Shown: positions 17,252-27,059, counted from the first letter of the stretch. The stretch is 64,000 nt of DNA from Clostridia bacterium (GCA_017621735.1 JAGASM010000033.1:1-64000); one strand, 5' to 3'. The notes: generated by a model from the sequence alone, not told the origin. Numbers and translations: made by a program.

Positions 17252-18808
17252 GTGGAAAATAACGTTGCGTTGGAACTTCGAAACGTATGTAAATATTTCG
17301 GAGAAGTCATTGCAAATAAGAACGTCGACTTGACCGTAAGAAAGGGGGAGATCCTCGCCATTCTCGGCGAAAACGGAAGCGGTAAGACGACGCTCATGAA
17401 TATGATTTCGGGGATCTACTTTCCCGACGAAGGGGAAATTATCATCGACGGAGAGCCCGTCGTAATCCGTTCCCCCAAGGACGCATTCCGCTATAAAATC
17501 GGAATGATTCACCAACATTTCAAACTCGTCGACGTCTTTTCGGCGGGGGAAAATATCGTGCTCGGAAATTCCGAGGACGGAAAATTCCGCATGAAGGAAG
17601 TCAATGCCCGCGTCATGGAGATCGCGGAAAAGTACGGCTTCCACGTAGACGTCAAAAAGAAGATCTACGAGATGTCCGTTTCGGAAAAGCAAACGGTAGA
17701 AATTATCAAAGTGCTTTACCGTGGGGCGGATATTCTCATTTTGGACGAACCGACTGCCGTCCTTACGCCGCAGGAAACGGAACGGCTCTTTGCCGTATTG
17801 CGTCGCATGCGCGACGACGGGAAGTCGATTATCATCATTACGCATAAACTGCACGAAGTGCTTTCTCTCTCCGATCGGGTTTCCGTACTCAGAAAGGGGG
17901 AATATATCGCGACGGTCGAAACGGCAAACACGACGGAATCGGAGTTGACGGAGATGATGGTAGGCAAGAAAATTAGCCTTAACATCGACAGAAGCGAGCC
18001 GAAAGACGTGCAAGAAAGACTCGTCGTATCTGCTTTGAACTGTAACACGCGCGAAGGGGTAAAGGTTTTAGACAACGTATCCTTTACGGCGCGCGCGGGA
18101 GAAATTCTCGGCATTGCGGGGATCGCGGGGAGCGGACAAAGAGAACTTTTGGAAGCGATCGCGGGGCTGCAACATTTGGAAAGCGGAGAAATTATTTACC
18201 ACGATCCAAAAACGGGGGAAGCGGTCAATTTGCGCGATAAAACGCCGTTGCAAATTCGCGAACTCGGCGTGCGCCTTTCTTTTGTCCCCGAAGACAGACT
18301 CGGCATGGGGTTGGTCGGGAATATGGACATTGTCGACAATATGATGCTCCGCAGTTACCGAAAGGGAAAATCCGCCTTCCTCGATCGAAAAAATCCGCAG
18401 GATCTTGCCGATCGGATTATCGAAGAACTCGAAGTGGTAACTCCGGGTTCGCACACTCCCGTTAGAAGACTTTCGGGCGGGAACGTGCAAAAGGTGCTCG
18501 TCGGACGGGAAATTTCCCTTGCTCCGACCGTGCTCATGGCGGCGTACCCCGTGCGCGGACTTGATATCAACTCTTCGTATACCATCTACAATCTTCTCAA
18601 TTCGCAAAAAGAAAACGGCGTTGCCGTCATCTTCGTCGGGGAAGATTTGGACGTATTGCTCGAACTTTGCGACCGTATTCTCGTCATCGGCGGCGGTAAA
18701 ATTACGGGAATCGTCGATGCACGCACGATTACAAAGGAAGAAGTGGGGCTTCTCATGACGAAGACGTCTTCGATGAACGAAGAAAAGGAGGCGGAAGATC
18801 ATGCATAA
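17252..18808 (+). CDS. Nucleoside ABC transporter, dual-domain ATPase
   Basis: About 518 residues with two ABC cassettes, as in NupO and sugar-type ATPases. The first has Walker A GENGSGKTT, signature MSVSEKQTVEI and Walker B ILILDEPTAVLTP. The second has a degenerate Walker A, GIAGSGQREL, signature LSGGNVQK and a Walker B region (VLMAAYPVRGLD) without the usual catalytic Glu, as is common in this subfamily. The GTG at 17252 follows GGAGG by 8 bp and begins the conserved part. The frame is open back to 17174, but that stretch runs through the intergenic hairpin and is not likely coding. It overlaps the first permease gene by 8 bp. Confidence 0.93.
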   Translation: MENNVALELRNVCKYFGEVIANKNVDLTVRKGEILAILGENGSGKTTLMNMISGIYFPDEGEIIIDGEPVVIRSPKDAFRYKIGMIHQHFKLVDVFSAGENIVLGNSEDGKFRMKEVNARVMEIAEKYGFHVDVKKKIYEMSVSEKQTVEIIKVLYRGADILILDEPTAVLTPQETERLFAVLRRMRDDGKSIIIITHKLHEVLSLSDRVSVLRKGEYIATVETANTTESELTEMMVGKKISLNIDRSEPKDVQERLVVSALNCNTREGVKVLDNVSFTARAGEILGIAGIAGSGQRELLEAIAGLQHLESGEIIYHDPKTGEAVNLRDKTPLQIRELGVRLSFVPEDRLGMGLVGNMDIVDNMMLRSYRKGKSAFLDRKNPQDLADRIIEELEVVTPGSHTPVRRLSGGNVQKVLVGREISLAPTVLMAAYPVRGLDINSSYTIYNLLNSQKENGVAVIFVGEDLDVLLELCDRILVIGGGKITGIVDARTITKEEVGLLMTKTSSMNEEKEAEDHA

Positions 18809-20141
18809 AATCGAACGGCCTATGCGCGATCCGCTGTTTCATATTAGCAAGCGGGACGACATGTCTTGGAAAAAACGGTTTCTTCTCCGCGGGGGAGTGA
18901 TTCTCTTTTCCTTTTTGTTTACGGGGATTCTCTCTTGGATTTTGATCGGCGTCGATCCGTTTACCTTTATCGGAAAACTGTTTGAAGGAACGTTTGGTAC
19001 CTCTCGCCGTATTTGGTTGCTTTTGCGCAACCTTGCCATTCTTCTTTGCATTGCGCTTGCGCTTGCGCCCGCGTTTAAGATGCGATTCTGGAACATCGGT
19101 GCGGAAGGTCAGGTGCTCATGGGCGGGCTTGCAACGGCAATCTGCATGTATTACCTCGGCGATAAACTTCCCGAACCCGTCGTATGGCTTTTTATGGTTG
19201 TTGCGGGGATTTTGGCGGGTGCGCTTTGGGCAGTTATTCCCGCGATCTGCAAGGCGTATTGGAATACCAACGAAACGCTGTTCACCCTCATGATGAACTA
19301 CGTCGCGATCCAACTCGTTTCCTTCTTTACCAACGTTTGGGTAAAAGACGGATCGGGCGTCTTGAAAAATGCGACGCACCTCAACGGAATCAAACTTCCC
19401 GAACTCGGCAATCCCTATCTCTTAACCCTTCTCGTCGCAGTTTTGCTGACGGTGGGAATGTTTATTTACCTCAAATACAGCAAGCACGGATACGAACTTT
19501 CCGTTGTCGGCGAAAGTGAAAACACAGCGCGCTACATCGGGATCAACGTGAAAAAAGTCATCATTCGTACGATGGCGCTTTCGGGCGCGATTTGCGGGAT
19601 CACGGGCGTACTTCTCGTCGGCGCGATCAACGGATCCGTTACGACGGCTACGGTCGGCGGACAGGGCTTTACGGGGATCATCGTATCTTGGCTCGGAAAA
19701 TTCAATCCGGGATTTATGGTGCTTACGTCCTTCCTCGTCATCTTCCTCGATCGCGGAACGGGACAACTTAATCTCACCAACAACGCGTTCCCCGCAATCG
19801 TTACGGGTATCGTTATCTTCTTTATCATCGGATGTGAATTCTTTATTTCCTACCGTTTGAAATTCCGCAAGAAAAAGAAGCAGGAAGGAGAAGTGCTCCA
19901 AACGGAAGACGCTCCCGCCGCGGAACAGACGGAAGAGGCAAAAGAGCGCAACTTGTTACAAAAAATAGGGGACGGTGCAAAAAATTGTGTCCTTACCGCA
20001 GCGCGCGGAGTGAAAAAAGGCGCGCTCTTTATCGGCAATCAAACGGCAAAAGCCTTCCGTAAAGGAAAGGATCTTTTCAAAAAGAAACCCAAAGAAAAAG
20101 CGGAAGAAACGCAAACGGAAAAGGAGGAAGAGGACGTATGA
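18801..20141 (+). CDS. Nucleoside ABC transporter permease (NupP-like) with charged C-terminal tail
   Basis: Inner permease subunit of the BPD_transp_2 (branched-chain/ribose-like) type, with about eight to ten membrane segments between residues 30 and 350. Motifs include NIGAEGQ near residue 98, TNETLFTLMMNYVA and GGQGFTGIIVSWLG. Beyond about residue 352 there is an unusual highly charged tail of nearly 95 residues (KKKKQEGE, KKPKEKAEE, EKEEEDV) that family members of about 350 residues lack. AAAGGAGG lies before the ATG, which overlaps the ATPase gene. The tail might contact the ATPase or the membrane; its role is unknown. Confidence 0.9.
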   Translation: MHKIERPMRDPLFHISKRDDMSWKKRFLLRGGVILFSFLFTGILSWILIGVDPFTFIGKLFEGTFGTSRRIWLLLRNLAILLCIALALAPAFKMRFWNIGAEGQVLMGGLATAICMYYLGDKLPEPVVWLFMVVAGILAGALWAVIPAICKAYWNTNETLFTLMMNYVAIQLVSFFTNVWVKDGSGVLKNATHLNGIKLPELGNPYLLTLLVAVLLTVGMFIYLKYSKHGYELSVVGESENTARYIGINVKKVIIRTMALSGAICGITGVLLVGAINGSVTTATVGGQGFTGIIVSWLGKFNPGFMVLTSFLVIFLDRGTGQLNLTNNAFPAIVTGIVIFFIIGCEFFISYRLKFRKKKKQEGEVLQTEDAPAAEQTEEAKERNLLQKIGDGAKNCVLTAARGVKKGALFIGNQTAKAFRKGKDLFKKKPKEKAEETQTEKEEEDV

Positions 20142-21103
20142 ACATTATAGCATTCTTGTCTTCCGCCATTCGGTTTAGCGCGGTGTTCCTCTTTGGATCT
20201 ACGGGGGAAACGATTACGGAAAAATCGGGGCACTTAAACCTCGGTACGCCCGGAATCATGTGTATGGGGGCAATCGGCGGTTGCGTCGGCGCAAATATTT
20301 ACGTGAGCAATGCAAACACCATTCACGCCGTTCCCGCAATCTTGCTTCCCTTGCTGTTTGCACTCTTGTTTGCGGGGCTTACGGGACTTTTATACTGTTT
20401 CTTGACGGTAAGCCTCCGTTCTAACCAAAACGTAACGGGGCTTATGATTACGACGTTCGGCGTCGGTCTTGCAAAATTTATCAAGGCGGACCTTGGCGAA
20501 AGCGTCGACGCGGCAATCGGAGCCGTTTGTACGCATTTCCGTAACCTCTTCCCGTTTGCGGATAACCTCGGTTGGTTTGGGGAAATCTTCTTCTCCTACG
20601 GGATTTTGGTGTATCTTGCCATCGCCGTCGCGGTTGCAACCGCAATCATTTTGAAAAAGACGCGCGTCGGGCTCCATCTCCGCGCGGTGGGAGAAAATCC
20701 CGCAACGGCGGACGCGGCGGGAATCAACGTTACCGCTTACCGCTATACGGCTACCGTCGTCGGCAGTGCCGTTTCGGGGCTTGGCGGACTCTTCTTCATC
20801 TTCGACTACATGGGGGCTTGGGATAGCGGACTTACGTCGACGGAAGCGCTCGGCTGGCTCGCGGTCGCTCTCGTTATCTTCACCGTATGGAAACCCGATT
20901 TGGGTATTTTGGGGTCGATCTTGTTCAGCGCGCTTTACCTTCTTCCCAACTTTGTGGAAGTCAGTTTTGCAATGCGCGATTTGTTCAACATGCTCCCTTA
21001 TATCGTTACCATCGTCGTACTCGTGCTTACGAGCATGAGAAAGAAGCGGGAAAGTCAACCGCCTGCAAACCTCGGATTGAATTATTTCCGAGAAGAACGG
21101 TAA
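20138..21103 (+). CDS. Nucleoside ABC transporter permease (NupQ-like)
   Basis: Second permease subunit, 321 residues, with about eight to nine membrane segments. The N-terminal LFGSTGETITEKSGHLNLGTPGIMCMGA and the loop LRAVGENPATADAAGINV are typical of NupQ/YufQ proteins. Its ATG overlaps the stop of the first permease (ATGA), and the operon ends here at a strong terminator. Confidence 0.93.
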   Translation: MNIIAFLSSAIRFSAVFLFGSTGETITEKSGHLNLGTPGIMCMGAIGGCVGANIYVSNANTIHAVPAILLPLLFALLFAGLTGLLYCFLTVSLRSNQNVTGLMITTFGVGLAKFIKADLGESVDAAIGAVCTHFRNLFPFADNLGWFGEIFFSYGILVYLAIAVAVATAIILKKTRVGLHLRAVGENPATADAAGINVTAYRYTATVVGSAVSGLGGLFFIFDYMGAWDSGLTSTEALGWLAVALVIFTVWKPDLGILGSILFSALYLLPNFVEVSFAMRDLFNMLPYIVTIVVLVLTSMRKKRESQPPANLGLNYFREER

Positions 21104-21106
21104 AAA

Positions 21107-21139
21107 AAGACGCGGCAAAACGCCGCGTCTTGCTTTTTT
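21107..21139 (+). terminator. Terminator of the nucleoside transporter operon
   Basis: A perfect 10-bp stem, AAGACGCGGC (21107-21116) with GCCGCGTCTT (21122-21131), followed by GCTTTTTTT. Confidence 0.85.
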
Positions 21140-21173
21140 TGCCCGATTCGCGCGAAAAACAAGAGTGAAATAT

Positions 21174-21202
21174 TTGACTAAACGGAGAAAAAACCATATA
21201 AT
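21174..21202 (+). promoter_or_regulatory. Promoter of glutamine synthetase III
   Basis: TTGACT 21174-21179, 17-bp spacer, TATAAT 21197-21202. Confidence 0.8.
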
Positions 21203-21231
21203 GGTTACAAATACAAAGGAGCGTATTCATC

Positions 21232-23310
21232 ATGAACGTTACCGAATTATTCGGCTCGAACGTGTTTAACGACGAGGTAATGAAAAATTCCCTCCCCAAA
21301 GAGGTATATAAATCCCTTCGGAAAACGGTGGACGAGGGGGTTCCCCTCGACACGTCTATCGCTTCGGCGGTTGCCGCTGCAATGAAGGACTGGGCGGTTT
21401 CCAAGGGGGCGACGCATTATACCCACTGGTTCCAACCGTTGACGAATTTAACGGCGGAAAAGCACGACAGTTTTATCGAGCCGGACGGCGATAAAGTAAT
21501 CATGCAGTTGACGGGGAAATCGCTCATCGTCGGAGAACCGGACGCGTCTTCTTTCCCTTCGGGCGGAACGCGGGCAACCTACTCTGCGCGCGGTTATACG
21601 GCGTGGGATCCGACTTCTCCCGCTTTCGTCAAGGAAGGAACGCTCTATATTCCCACCGTATTCCTTTCGTATACGGGGGAAACGTTAGATAAAAAATCCC
21701 CCTTGCTCAAATCGATGACGGCGCTCGATACGCAGGCAAAGCGCCTTTTGAAGTTGTTTGGCATCGAATGCAAAAAGGTAACGACGACGGTTGGTCCCGA
21801 ACAGGAGTATTTCCTCATCGACGAAGAGGTGTATTTCAAGCGAAAAGACCTTGTTTTGACGGGGAGAACGCTGTTCGGCGCGCCGCCTTCCCGCGGGCAA
21901 GAAATGGAAGATCATTATTTCGGAACGCTGAAAACGCGCGTTTCCGAATTTATGCGCGATTTGGACGAAACGCTTTGGACGTACGGGATCCTCGCAAAAA
22001 CGCGCCACAACGAAGTTGCGCCCGCACAGCACGAACTTGCGCCTATTTTTACGACGGCGAACGTTTCCGTCGACAACAACCAACTCACCATGGAGTTGAT
22101 GAAAAAGGTCGCGCAAAAGCACGGGCTCGTATGCCTTCTTCACGAAAAGCCGTTTGAAGGGGTAAACGGATCGGGGAAACACAACAACTGGTCGCTTTCG
22201 ACGGATACGGGACTCAATCTTCTCGAACCCTCCGAATCGCCCGAAAAAAATCCGCTTTTCATGCTCGTTCTCGCTTGTGTTATCGCGGGCGTTGACAAGT
22301 ATCAAGGGGTACTTCGCGCCTCCGTTGCAACGGCGGGGAACGACCACCGTTTGGGCGCGGACGAAGCGCCTCCCGCCATCATTTCCGTATACCTCGGCGA
22401 TCAACTCGGCGCCCTCGTCGACGCAATCGTCCTCGGCGGAAAATACGTGCCCAAAAAGGCGGTCCCCGGCTCGATCGGCGTTCCCGAATCGCCTATTTTC
22501 CCGATGGATACGACGGACCGAAACAGAACGTCGCCGTTCGCCTTTACGGGGAATAAGTTTGAATTCCGTATGCTCGGCTCTCTTGCCTCCGTTGCCGATC
22601 CCAACATCGTGCTCAACACGGTTGCGGCGGAAATGTTCTCGCAGGCGGCTGACGCGCTCGAAGGGGCAAAGGACTTTGATAAGGCGTGCGCGGAATATAC
22701 CAAAAAACTTTTGACGGAACACTATAAAGTCGTCTTCAACTACGACGGATACGGACCTGAATGGGAACCCGAGGCGGAGCGCAGAGGGCTTTTGAACAAC
22801 AAGACGACGGCGGACGCCATTCCCGAATGTTTCAAAAACGAAAACGTCGCCCTGTTCGTCCGTCAAGGGGTGTATACCGAAAAGGAAGCGATCGCCCGCG
22901 CGAATATTCAACTTGAAAATTATAACAAGACGATTAATATTGAGGCGCTTACCATGATTGAAATGGCAAAACGGGAAATCTATCCCGCTGTCAACGGGTA
23001 TGCGACCGAATTGTGCGATGCGATTTGCGCAAAACGCGCGGTGAGCGAGAAGATGATCGTATCTGCCGACGTCGCGCTTGCGGAGAAGTTATCCCTTTTG
23101 ATCGACGGGCTTTCCGCTTCGGTAGAAAAGTTGGAAAAGGATCTTTTGGAAATGCCCGAAGAACTTCTTCCTGCGTCCAAAAAAATGGCGCACGTCATCG
23201 TCCCCGATATGGACGCCGTCCGCACGATCGTAGACGAGTTGGAACGGATTTGTTCTTCCGAATATTGGCCTTATCCCACCTATTACGATATTATGTACAG
23301 CGTAAAATAG
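21232..23310 (+). CDS. glnN: Glutamine synthetase type III
   Basis: ATP-dependent enzyme that makes glutamine from glutamate and ammonia. The length (692) and motifs are those of the GSIII class: [26 protein letters not shown] near residue 105, [10 protein letters not shown] near 188, [14 protein letters not shown] near 262, KHNNWS and [11 protein letters not shown]. Type I enzymes are about 440 residues and lack these. It has its own near-consensus promoter, AAAGGAG and a terminator, so it is a single-gene unit. Confidence 0.97.
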   Translation: MNVTELFGSNVFNDEVMKNSLPKEVYKSLRKTVDEGVPLDTSIASAVAAAMKDWAVSKGATHYTHWFQPLTNLTAEKHDSFIEPDGDKVIMQLTGKSLIVGEPDASSFPSGGTRATYSARGYTAWDPTSPAFVKEGTLYIPTVFLSYTGETLDKKSPLLKSMTALDTQAKRLLKLFGIECKKVTTTVGPEQEYFLIDEEVYFKRKDLVLTGRTLFGAPPSRGQEMEDHYFGTLKTRVSEFMRDLDETLWTYGILAKTRHNEVAPAQHELAPIFTTANVSVDNNQLTMELMKKVAQKHGLVCLLHEKPFEGVNGSGKHNNWSLSTDTGLNLLEPSESPEKNPLFMLVLACVIAGVDKYQGVLRASVATAGNDHRLGADEAPPAIISVYLGDQLGALVDAIVLGGKYVPKKAVPGSIGVPESPIFPMDTTDRNRTSPFAFTGNKFEFRMLGSLASVADPNIVLNTVAAEMFSQAADALEGAKDFDKACAEYTKKLLTEHYKVVFNYDGYGPEWEPEAERRGLLNNKTTADAIPECFKNENVALFVRQGVYTEKEAIARANIQLENYNKTINIEALTMIEMAKREIYPAVNGYATELCDAICAKRAVSEKMIVSADVALAEKLSLLIDGLSASVEKLEKDLLEMPEELLPASKKMAHVIVPDMDAVRTIVDELERICSSEYWPYPTYYDIMYSVK

Positions 23311-23321
23311 TGTAAAAGCGA

Positions 23322-23348
23322 AAAACGGCTCCAACGGAGCCGTTTTTT
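23322..23348 (+). terminator. Terminator of glnN
   Basis: An 11-bp stem (23322-23332 with 23336-23346) with a 3-nt loop that ends in seven T residues. Confidence 0.85.
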
Positions 23349-23368
23349 TACGCTTTGTCGGAAATAAA

Positions 23369-23397
23369 TTGACAAAGATAAGGAAAAGTAGTAAGAT
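23369..23397 (+). promoter_or_regulatory. Promoter of the COG2509 gene
   Basis: TTGACA 23369-23374, 17-bp spacer, TAAGAT 23392-23397. Confidence 0.75.
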
Positions 23398-23429
23398 ACT
23401 GATGGAAACTAAAAAGAGGAAAGCAAAGT

Positions 23430-24836
23430 ATGAAAGTAGACGTCGTCATTATCGGTGCGGGCCCTGCGGGAATTTTTACCGCGCTTGAAATGCTTAAAAA
23501 GGGGAGCAAGCAAAAAATCGTTATCGTGGAAAAGGGTGCGCCCGTCGAAAAGCGGAAGTGTCCCAAACACGTAACCAACCGTTGCATCAACTGCAAGCCG
23601 TACTGTCATATTACGACGGGATTTTCAGGTGCGGGCGCGTTCTCGGACGGAAAACTCTCCCTTTCGTACGAAGTAGGAGGGGATTTGCCCAACCTCATCG
23701 GCGCGGAAAAGGTGCAAGAAACCATTCATTATGCCGATTCTATCTATCTTGAATTCGGCGCGGATTCGCATATCGAAGGGCTTGGAAACGAAGAGGCGAA
23801 AAAGGAGATCCGCAAAAACGCCATCAAAGCGGGATTGAAACTTGTCGATTGTCCGATTCGCCATTTGGGAACGGAAAAAGCGCAAGATTTGTATTACGCC
23901 ATCGAACAATATCTTTTGCAACACGGCGTGGAAATTTTATTCGGGTACGAATGCGACAATATTATTTTGGAAGGCGCTACGTGCCGCGGCGTTTACATTC
24001 ACAAGGGAACGGAAAATATTGAAATTTACGCAAAGCACACCGTCATTGCAACGGGAAGACGGGGCGCGGACTGGTTAGAACGCATTTGCGCGGAGCACGA
24101 CATTGCCCACGAGCCGGGGACGGTAGACATCGGCGTTCGCGTCGAAGTGCGCAACGAAATTATGGAAAAGGTCAACGAGGTGCTCTACGAGTCTAAACTC
24201 ATCGGGTATCCAAAGCCCTTTAAGAACAAAGTGCGTACCTTCTGTCAAAATCCGGGCGGATTTGTCGCGCAAGAAAATTACGACAACAATCTTGCCGTCG
24301 TCAACGGACATTCTTATAAAGATATCAAGAGTGAAAACACCAACCTTTCCATTCTTTGTTCGCACAACTTTACCGTACCCTTCAATCAGCCGATCGAATA
24401 TGCGCAAAAGGTAGGGGAACTTACCAACATGCTCGGCGCGGGGAAGATTTTGGTACAACGCTTTGGAGATATTTTGGAAGGAAAACGCACGTGGCAAAGG
24501 GAGTTGGAACGCAGCAATCTTCGTCCCACCCTTCCCGATGCGGTAGCGGGGGACATTACGGCGGGAATGCCATACCGTGCGATGACGAACATCATCGGTT
24601 TTATTCAAGCGATGGACATGGTCGTTCCGGGGTTTGCAGCACACGAAACGTTGCTCTATTCGCCTGAACTTAAATTTTATTCCAACCGCGTCAAAATGGA
24701 CGAAAAACTCGATACGAACGTCAAAGGGCTCCACTGTCTCGGCGATTCGAGCGGTTGGACGCGCGGACTTATGATGGCGTCCGTCATGGGCGTTTTGATG
24801 GGACGCGAACTCGTTGCGGAAGAAAAAGGAGAATAA
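23430..24836 (+). CDS. FAD-dependent dehydrogenase, COG2509 type
   Basis: A predicted flavoprotein of unknown substrate. The N-terminal Rossmann motif VVIIGAGPAGIFTALEM binds FAD. It is followed by a cysteine-rich stretch (CPKHVTNRCINCKPYCHITTG, residues about 48-67) and SGAGAFSDGKL, both diagnostic of this family. A second nucleotide-binding segment is TVIATGRRGADWL near 207. The C-terminus carries GLHCLGDSSGWTRGLMMASVMG. At 468 residues the length is normal. It heads a likely operon with dut and trmB. The cysteines are of the kind that could bind a metal or take part in redox chemistry, but this is not shown. Confidence 0.88.
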   Translation: MKVDVVIIGAGPAGIFTALEMLKKGSKQKIVIVEKGAPVEKRKCPKHVTNRCINCKPYCHITTGFSGAGAFSDGKLSLSYEVGGDLPNLIGAEKVQETIHYADSIYLEFGADSHIEGLGNEEAKKEIRKNAIKAGLKLVDCPIRHLGTEKAQDLYYAIEQYLLQHGVEILFGYECDNIILEGATCRGVYIHKGTENIEIYAKHTVIATGRRGADWLERICAEHDIAHEPGTVDIGVRVEVRNEIMEKVNEVLYESKLIGYPKPFKNKVRTFCQNPGGFVAQENYDNNLAVVNGHSYKDIKSENTNLSILCSHNFTVPFNQPIEYAQKVGELTNMLGAGKILVQRFGDILEGKRTWQRELERSNLRPTLPDAVAGDITAGMPYRAMTNIIGFIQAMDMVVPGFAAHETLLYSPELKFYSNRVKMDEKLDTNVKGLHCLGDSSGWTRGLMMASVMGVLMGRELVAEEKGE

Positions 24837-24837
24837 C

Positions 24838-25275
24838 GTGAAGGTAGCGGTCAAAAAGTTAAACGAAAAAGCGCATCTCCCTACGTACGGGTCGGCGTAT
24901 TCCGCAGGTGCGGATTTATACGCTTGTACGGACGGGGAACTCGTCGTTCCCGCAGGGGAAACGGTGTTTGTTCATACGGGCATCGCGGTAGAATTGCCGT
25001 ACGGTACCGTGGGGCTTATCTATGCGCGGAGCGGGCTTGCTTGCAAAAAAGATTTGGCACCCGCAAATAAAGTAGGCGTCATCGATTGCGATTATCGCGG
25101 TGAAATTATGGTGGCAATTCACAATCACGGCAAAGAAGCAAAGAGCATCATGGACGGGGAACGGGTTGCGCAACTCGTCGTTGCACCCTATTACGTCGCC
25201 GAATTTGAGGAAACGGAAGAACTTTCCTCTACCGTCCGCGGTGAGGGCGGATTTGGCTCGACGGGGAGAGTATAA
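24838..25275 (+). CDS. dut: Deoxyuridine 5'-triphosphate nucleotidohydrolase
   Basis: Trimeric dUTPase that hydrolyses dUTP to dUMP. All five motifs are visible: SAGADLYA (1), ARSGLACK (2), NKVGVIDCDYRGEI (3), GERVAQLVV (4) and GEGGFGSTGR (5, the C-terminal arm). GTG 24838, 7 bp after AGGAG and directly after the previous stop, is the start; an upstream ATG at 24814 would overlap the preceding gene. The 145-residue length is normal. Confidence 0.96.
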   Translation: MKVAVKKLNEKAHLPTYGSAYSAGADLYACTDGELVVPAGETVFVHTGIAVELPYGTVGLIYARSGLACKKDLAPANKVGVIDCDYRGEIMVAIHNHGKEAKSIMDGERVAQLVVAPYYVAEFEETEELSSTVRGEGGFGSTGRV

Positions 25276-25952
25276 TGAGAATGAGAAAAAAACGCAATCT
25301 CGATCCGAGAATGGAGGCTTGTTCTTCGATCTTGATTGCAAGAGGCAGACCGTGTCTGAATTTGAAAAAGGCGGCGGAAGAGTATCGCGCCGTCGTCGAC
25401 TACGGAAAACTGTTTGAAAACGGAAATCCCGTTCACCTCGAAGTGGGGTGCGGAAACGGCGGATTCGTCGTTGAAATGGCAAAGCGATTTCCGGAAGTCA
25501 ACTTTGTCGCGGTAGAGGTTTGTTCTAACGTTGTACTCACCGCAATGGAACGCGTTTTGGAAGAGGGGATCAAAAACGTACGCTTTCTCAATACGCCGGC
25601 GGAAATTTTACCTTGCTATCTTCCCGAAAAGAGCGTCGAACGCCTTTATTTGAACTTTTCCACGCCCTTGCCTCAAACGAGTTGCGAGCGCCAACGGCTT
25701 ACTTCCAAGCGGTTTTTGGAAATTTATAAACTTCTTCTCAAAGAGGGCGGGGAAATTTGGCAAAAGACGGATAGCGAGCCGTTTTTTGATTATTCCGTCG
25801 AACAGTTTACGCAAAACGGGTTTGCTTGCGGACAGATCACGCGCGACTTGCACAACAGCGAATGGGCAAAGGAGAACGTCATCACCGAGTACGAAAAGAA
25901 CTTTTCGGATAAGGGACTTCCCATATACCGCGTTGTGGCAACGCTGAAATAA
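25275..25952 (+). CDS. trmB: tRNA (guanine-N7-)-methyltransferase TrmB, variant motif
   Basis: SAM-dependent methyltransferase that makes m7G46 in tRNA. Seen: SAM-binding LEVGCGNGGFVVEMA near residue 57 and FVAVEVCSNVV. The highly conserved DPWPKKRH loop is replaced by STPLPQTSCERQRLT near residue 132, while the following RLTSKRFLE and the C-terminal TDSEPFFDYSVE and TEYEKNF are kept. Such a changed loop occurs in some clostridial members as I recall, so activity is still plausible. The ATG overlaps the dut stop (TAATG). It ends the likely three-gene operon. Confidence 0.85.
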   Translation: MRMRKKRNLDPRMEACSSILIARGRPCLNLKKAAEEYRAVVDYGKLFENGNPVHLEVGCGNGGFVVEMAKRFPEVNFVAVEVCSNVVLTAMERVLEEGIKNVRFLNTPAEILPCYLPEKSVERLYLNFSTPLPQTSCERQRLTSKRFLEIYKLLLKEGGEIWQKTDSEPFFDYSVEQFTQNGFACGQITRDLHNSEWAKENVITEYEKNFSDKGLPIYRVVATLK

Positions 25953-25958
25953 CGAGCA

Positions 25959-25988
25959 AAATAGCCGACAAAAAAGTCGGCTATTTTT
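25959..25988 (+). terminator. Terminator after trmB
   Basis: AAATAGCCGAC pairs with GTCGGCTATTT around six A residues, followed by TTTTT. Confidence 0.8.
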
Positions 25989-26051
25989 CATTGTAAAAAG
26001 CGGTGCGCGCGGAAGATATACTTTGAAATAATAAATATTTTGAAAAAGGTA

Positions 26052-26080
26052 TTTACTTTTTGTTAAGTGCATGATATAAT
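26052..26080 (+). promoter_or_regulatory. Promoter of the three-gene unit at 26.1 kb
   Basis: TTTACT 26052-26057, 17-bp spacer, TATAAT 26075-26080. Confidence 0.6.
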
Positions 26081-26098
26081 ATAAAGAAGGAGGCGCGT

Positions 26099-26548
26099 AT
26101 GAATTATGGATTAAAAGCGCACGTTGCGCGGTTTGGCGTCATTCTTTCCAACGTTTCCATCGCGGCGATTTGCCTTGGCTTTATGGCGTTTCTTTCCGCG
26201 TTATTTGGAGTCGTCGTTCCTCTCCTCGTAACGGTTGCGGGGTATTTAATATGGATTGTCGCAATTATCATCACGTTTGGGATGCTCTTAACGTCGCCTA
26301 ATTTTAAGGAAATTCCCGAAAAGTTAAACGAATTTACCGCTTCGTCCGGGGTTGTCATCCAATCGATTTTTCAGTCGACGCCGTACTTCCTCATCATAGG
26401 GCTGATTACTGCCGTCGTTTCGTTTATTTTTATGTGCGCGGAACCGTCCGTCAAAAAGCATACGGGGCGCCTCGTCTTTTCCGGCGTGGTTTCCGTGCTC
26501 GGGCTTATTGTGCTCGTCATGTTTTATACGGGGATGGTCAGCGTATGA
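26099..26548 (+). CDS. Four-helix membrane protein of unknown function
   Basis: 149 residues with about four hydrophobic segments (near 10-35, 38-62, 93-112 and 122-145). I recognise no family. GAAGGAGG lies before the ATG. Its stop overlaps the ATG of the next gene (ATGA), so the two are translationally coupled, and a LURP-one-like gene follows 23 bp after the second. The arrangement suggests that the three proteins act together, perhaps at the membrane. Confidence 0.75.
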   Translation: MNYGLKAHVARFGVILSNVSIAAICLGFMAFLSALFGVVVPLLVTVAGYLIWIVAIIITFGMLLTSPNFKEIPEKLNEFTASSGVVIQSIFQSTPYFLIIGLITAVVSFIFMCAEPSVKKHTGRLVFSGVVSVLGLIVLVMFYTGMVSV

Positions 26549-27036
26549 AAAACGTAAATTTTAGACTTGTCAATTTCGGCTCGAGCAGAAATATTGTAAC
26601 GATCGACGGGGAGCAAGTCCGTCCCGTAAAAGGCAAAAACGGTAGATACGACGTGCGTTTTTCTACGGAAAAAGACTCCGTGCGCGTGAGCATCAAAACC
26701 TTTTTATTTCTCGACGGCGCGCTGTGGTGGCTTGCTTCGATCATTCGGTTTTTCATCAGCGTATTCGGAATTTTCGACACGTACGAAAACCATAAATGCC
26801 GTGCGATCATTTATGAGGCGGACGTGTCCGTGCAAGACGGAGTAGAATACCGCGTTCGTTTCTTAAACTGGAAAGAGGGCGAAAAGGCGATTGCGTTAGA
26901 CGGAGCGGAAACGGAAGAGGAAAAGAATGAGTGCTATACCGATCGGCGCGCGCTCAAGCGGAAGAAAATCATGATCGGCGTAAAAATTGCGCTCGGCGTA
27001 GTGTGTGCGATTGTCGCAGGGTTTCTTATTTTTTGA
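26545..27036 (+). CDS. Membrane-anchored protein of unknown function
   Basis: 163 residues: a beta-rich N-terminal half (residues 1-50), a hydrophobic stretch near 52-75, a second soluble stretch, then a basic cluster (RRALKRKK) and a C-terminal membrane helix near 144-163. The frame is open back to 26434, but the ATG at 26545 overlaps the previous stop and starts the plausible protein. No family recognised. It lies between another membrane protein and a tubby-like protein. Confidence 0.7.
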   Translation: MKNVNFRLVNFGSSRNIVTIDGEQVRPVKGKNGRYDVRFSTEKDSVRVSIKTFLFLDGALWWLASIIRFFISVFGIFDTYENHKCRAIIYEADVSVQDGVEYRVRFLNWKEGEKAIALDGAETEEEKNECYTDRRALKRKKIMIGVKIALGVVCAIVAGFLIF

Positions 27037-27059
27037 ATCATATTAAGGAGTGATAGAAT

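Noticed and set aside
26434..26544. N-terminal extension of the gene at 26545
   Set aside because: It would overlap the upstream membrane protein gene in another frame by 111 bp, and the extension is Arg-rich shadow sequence. ATG 26545 overlaps the previous stop in the usual ATGA way.
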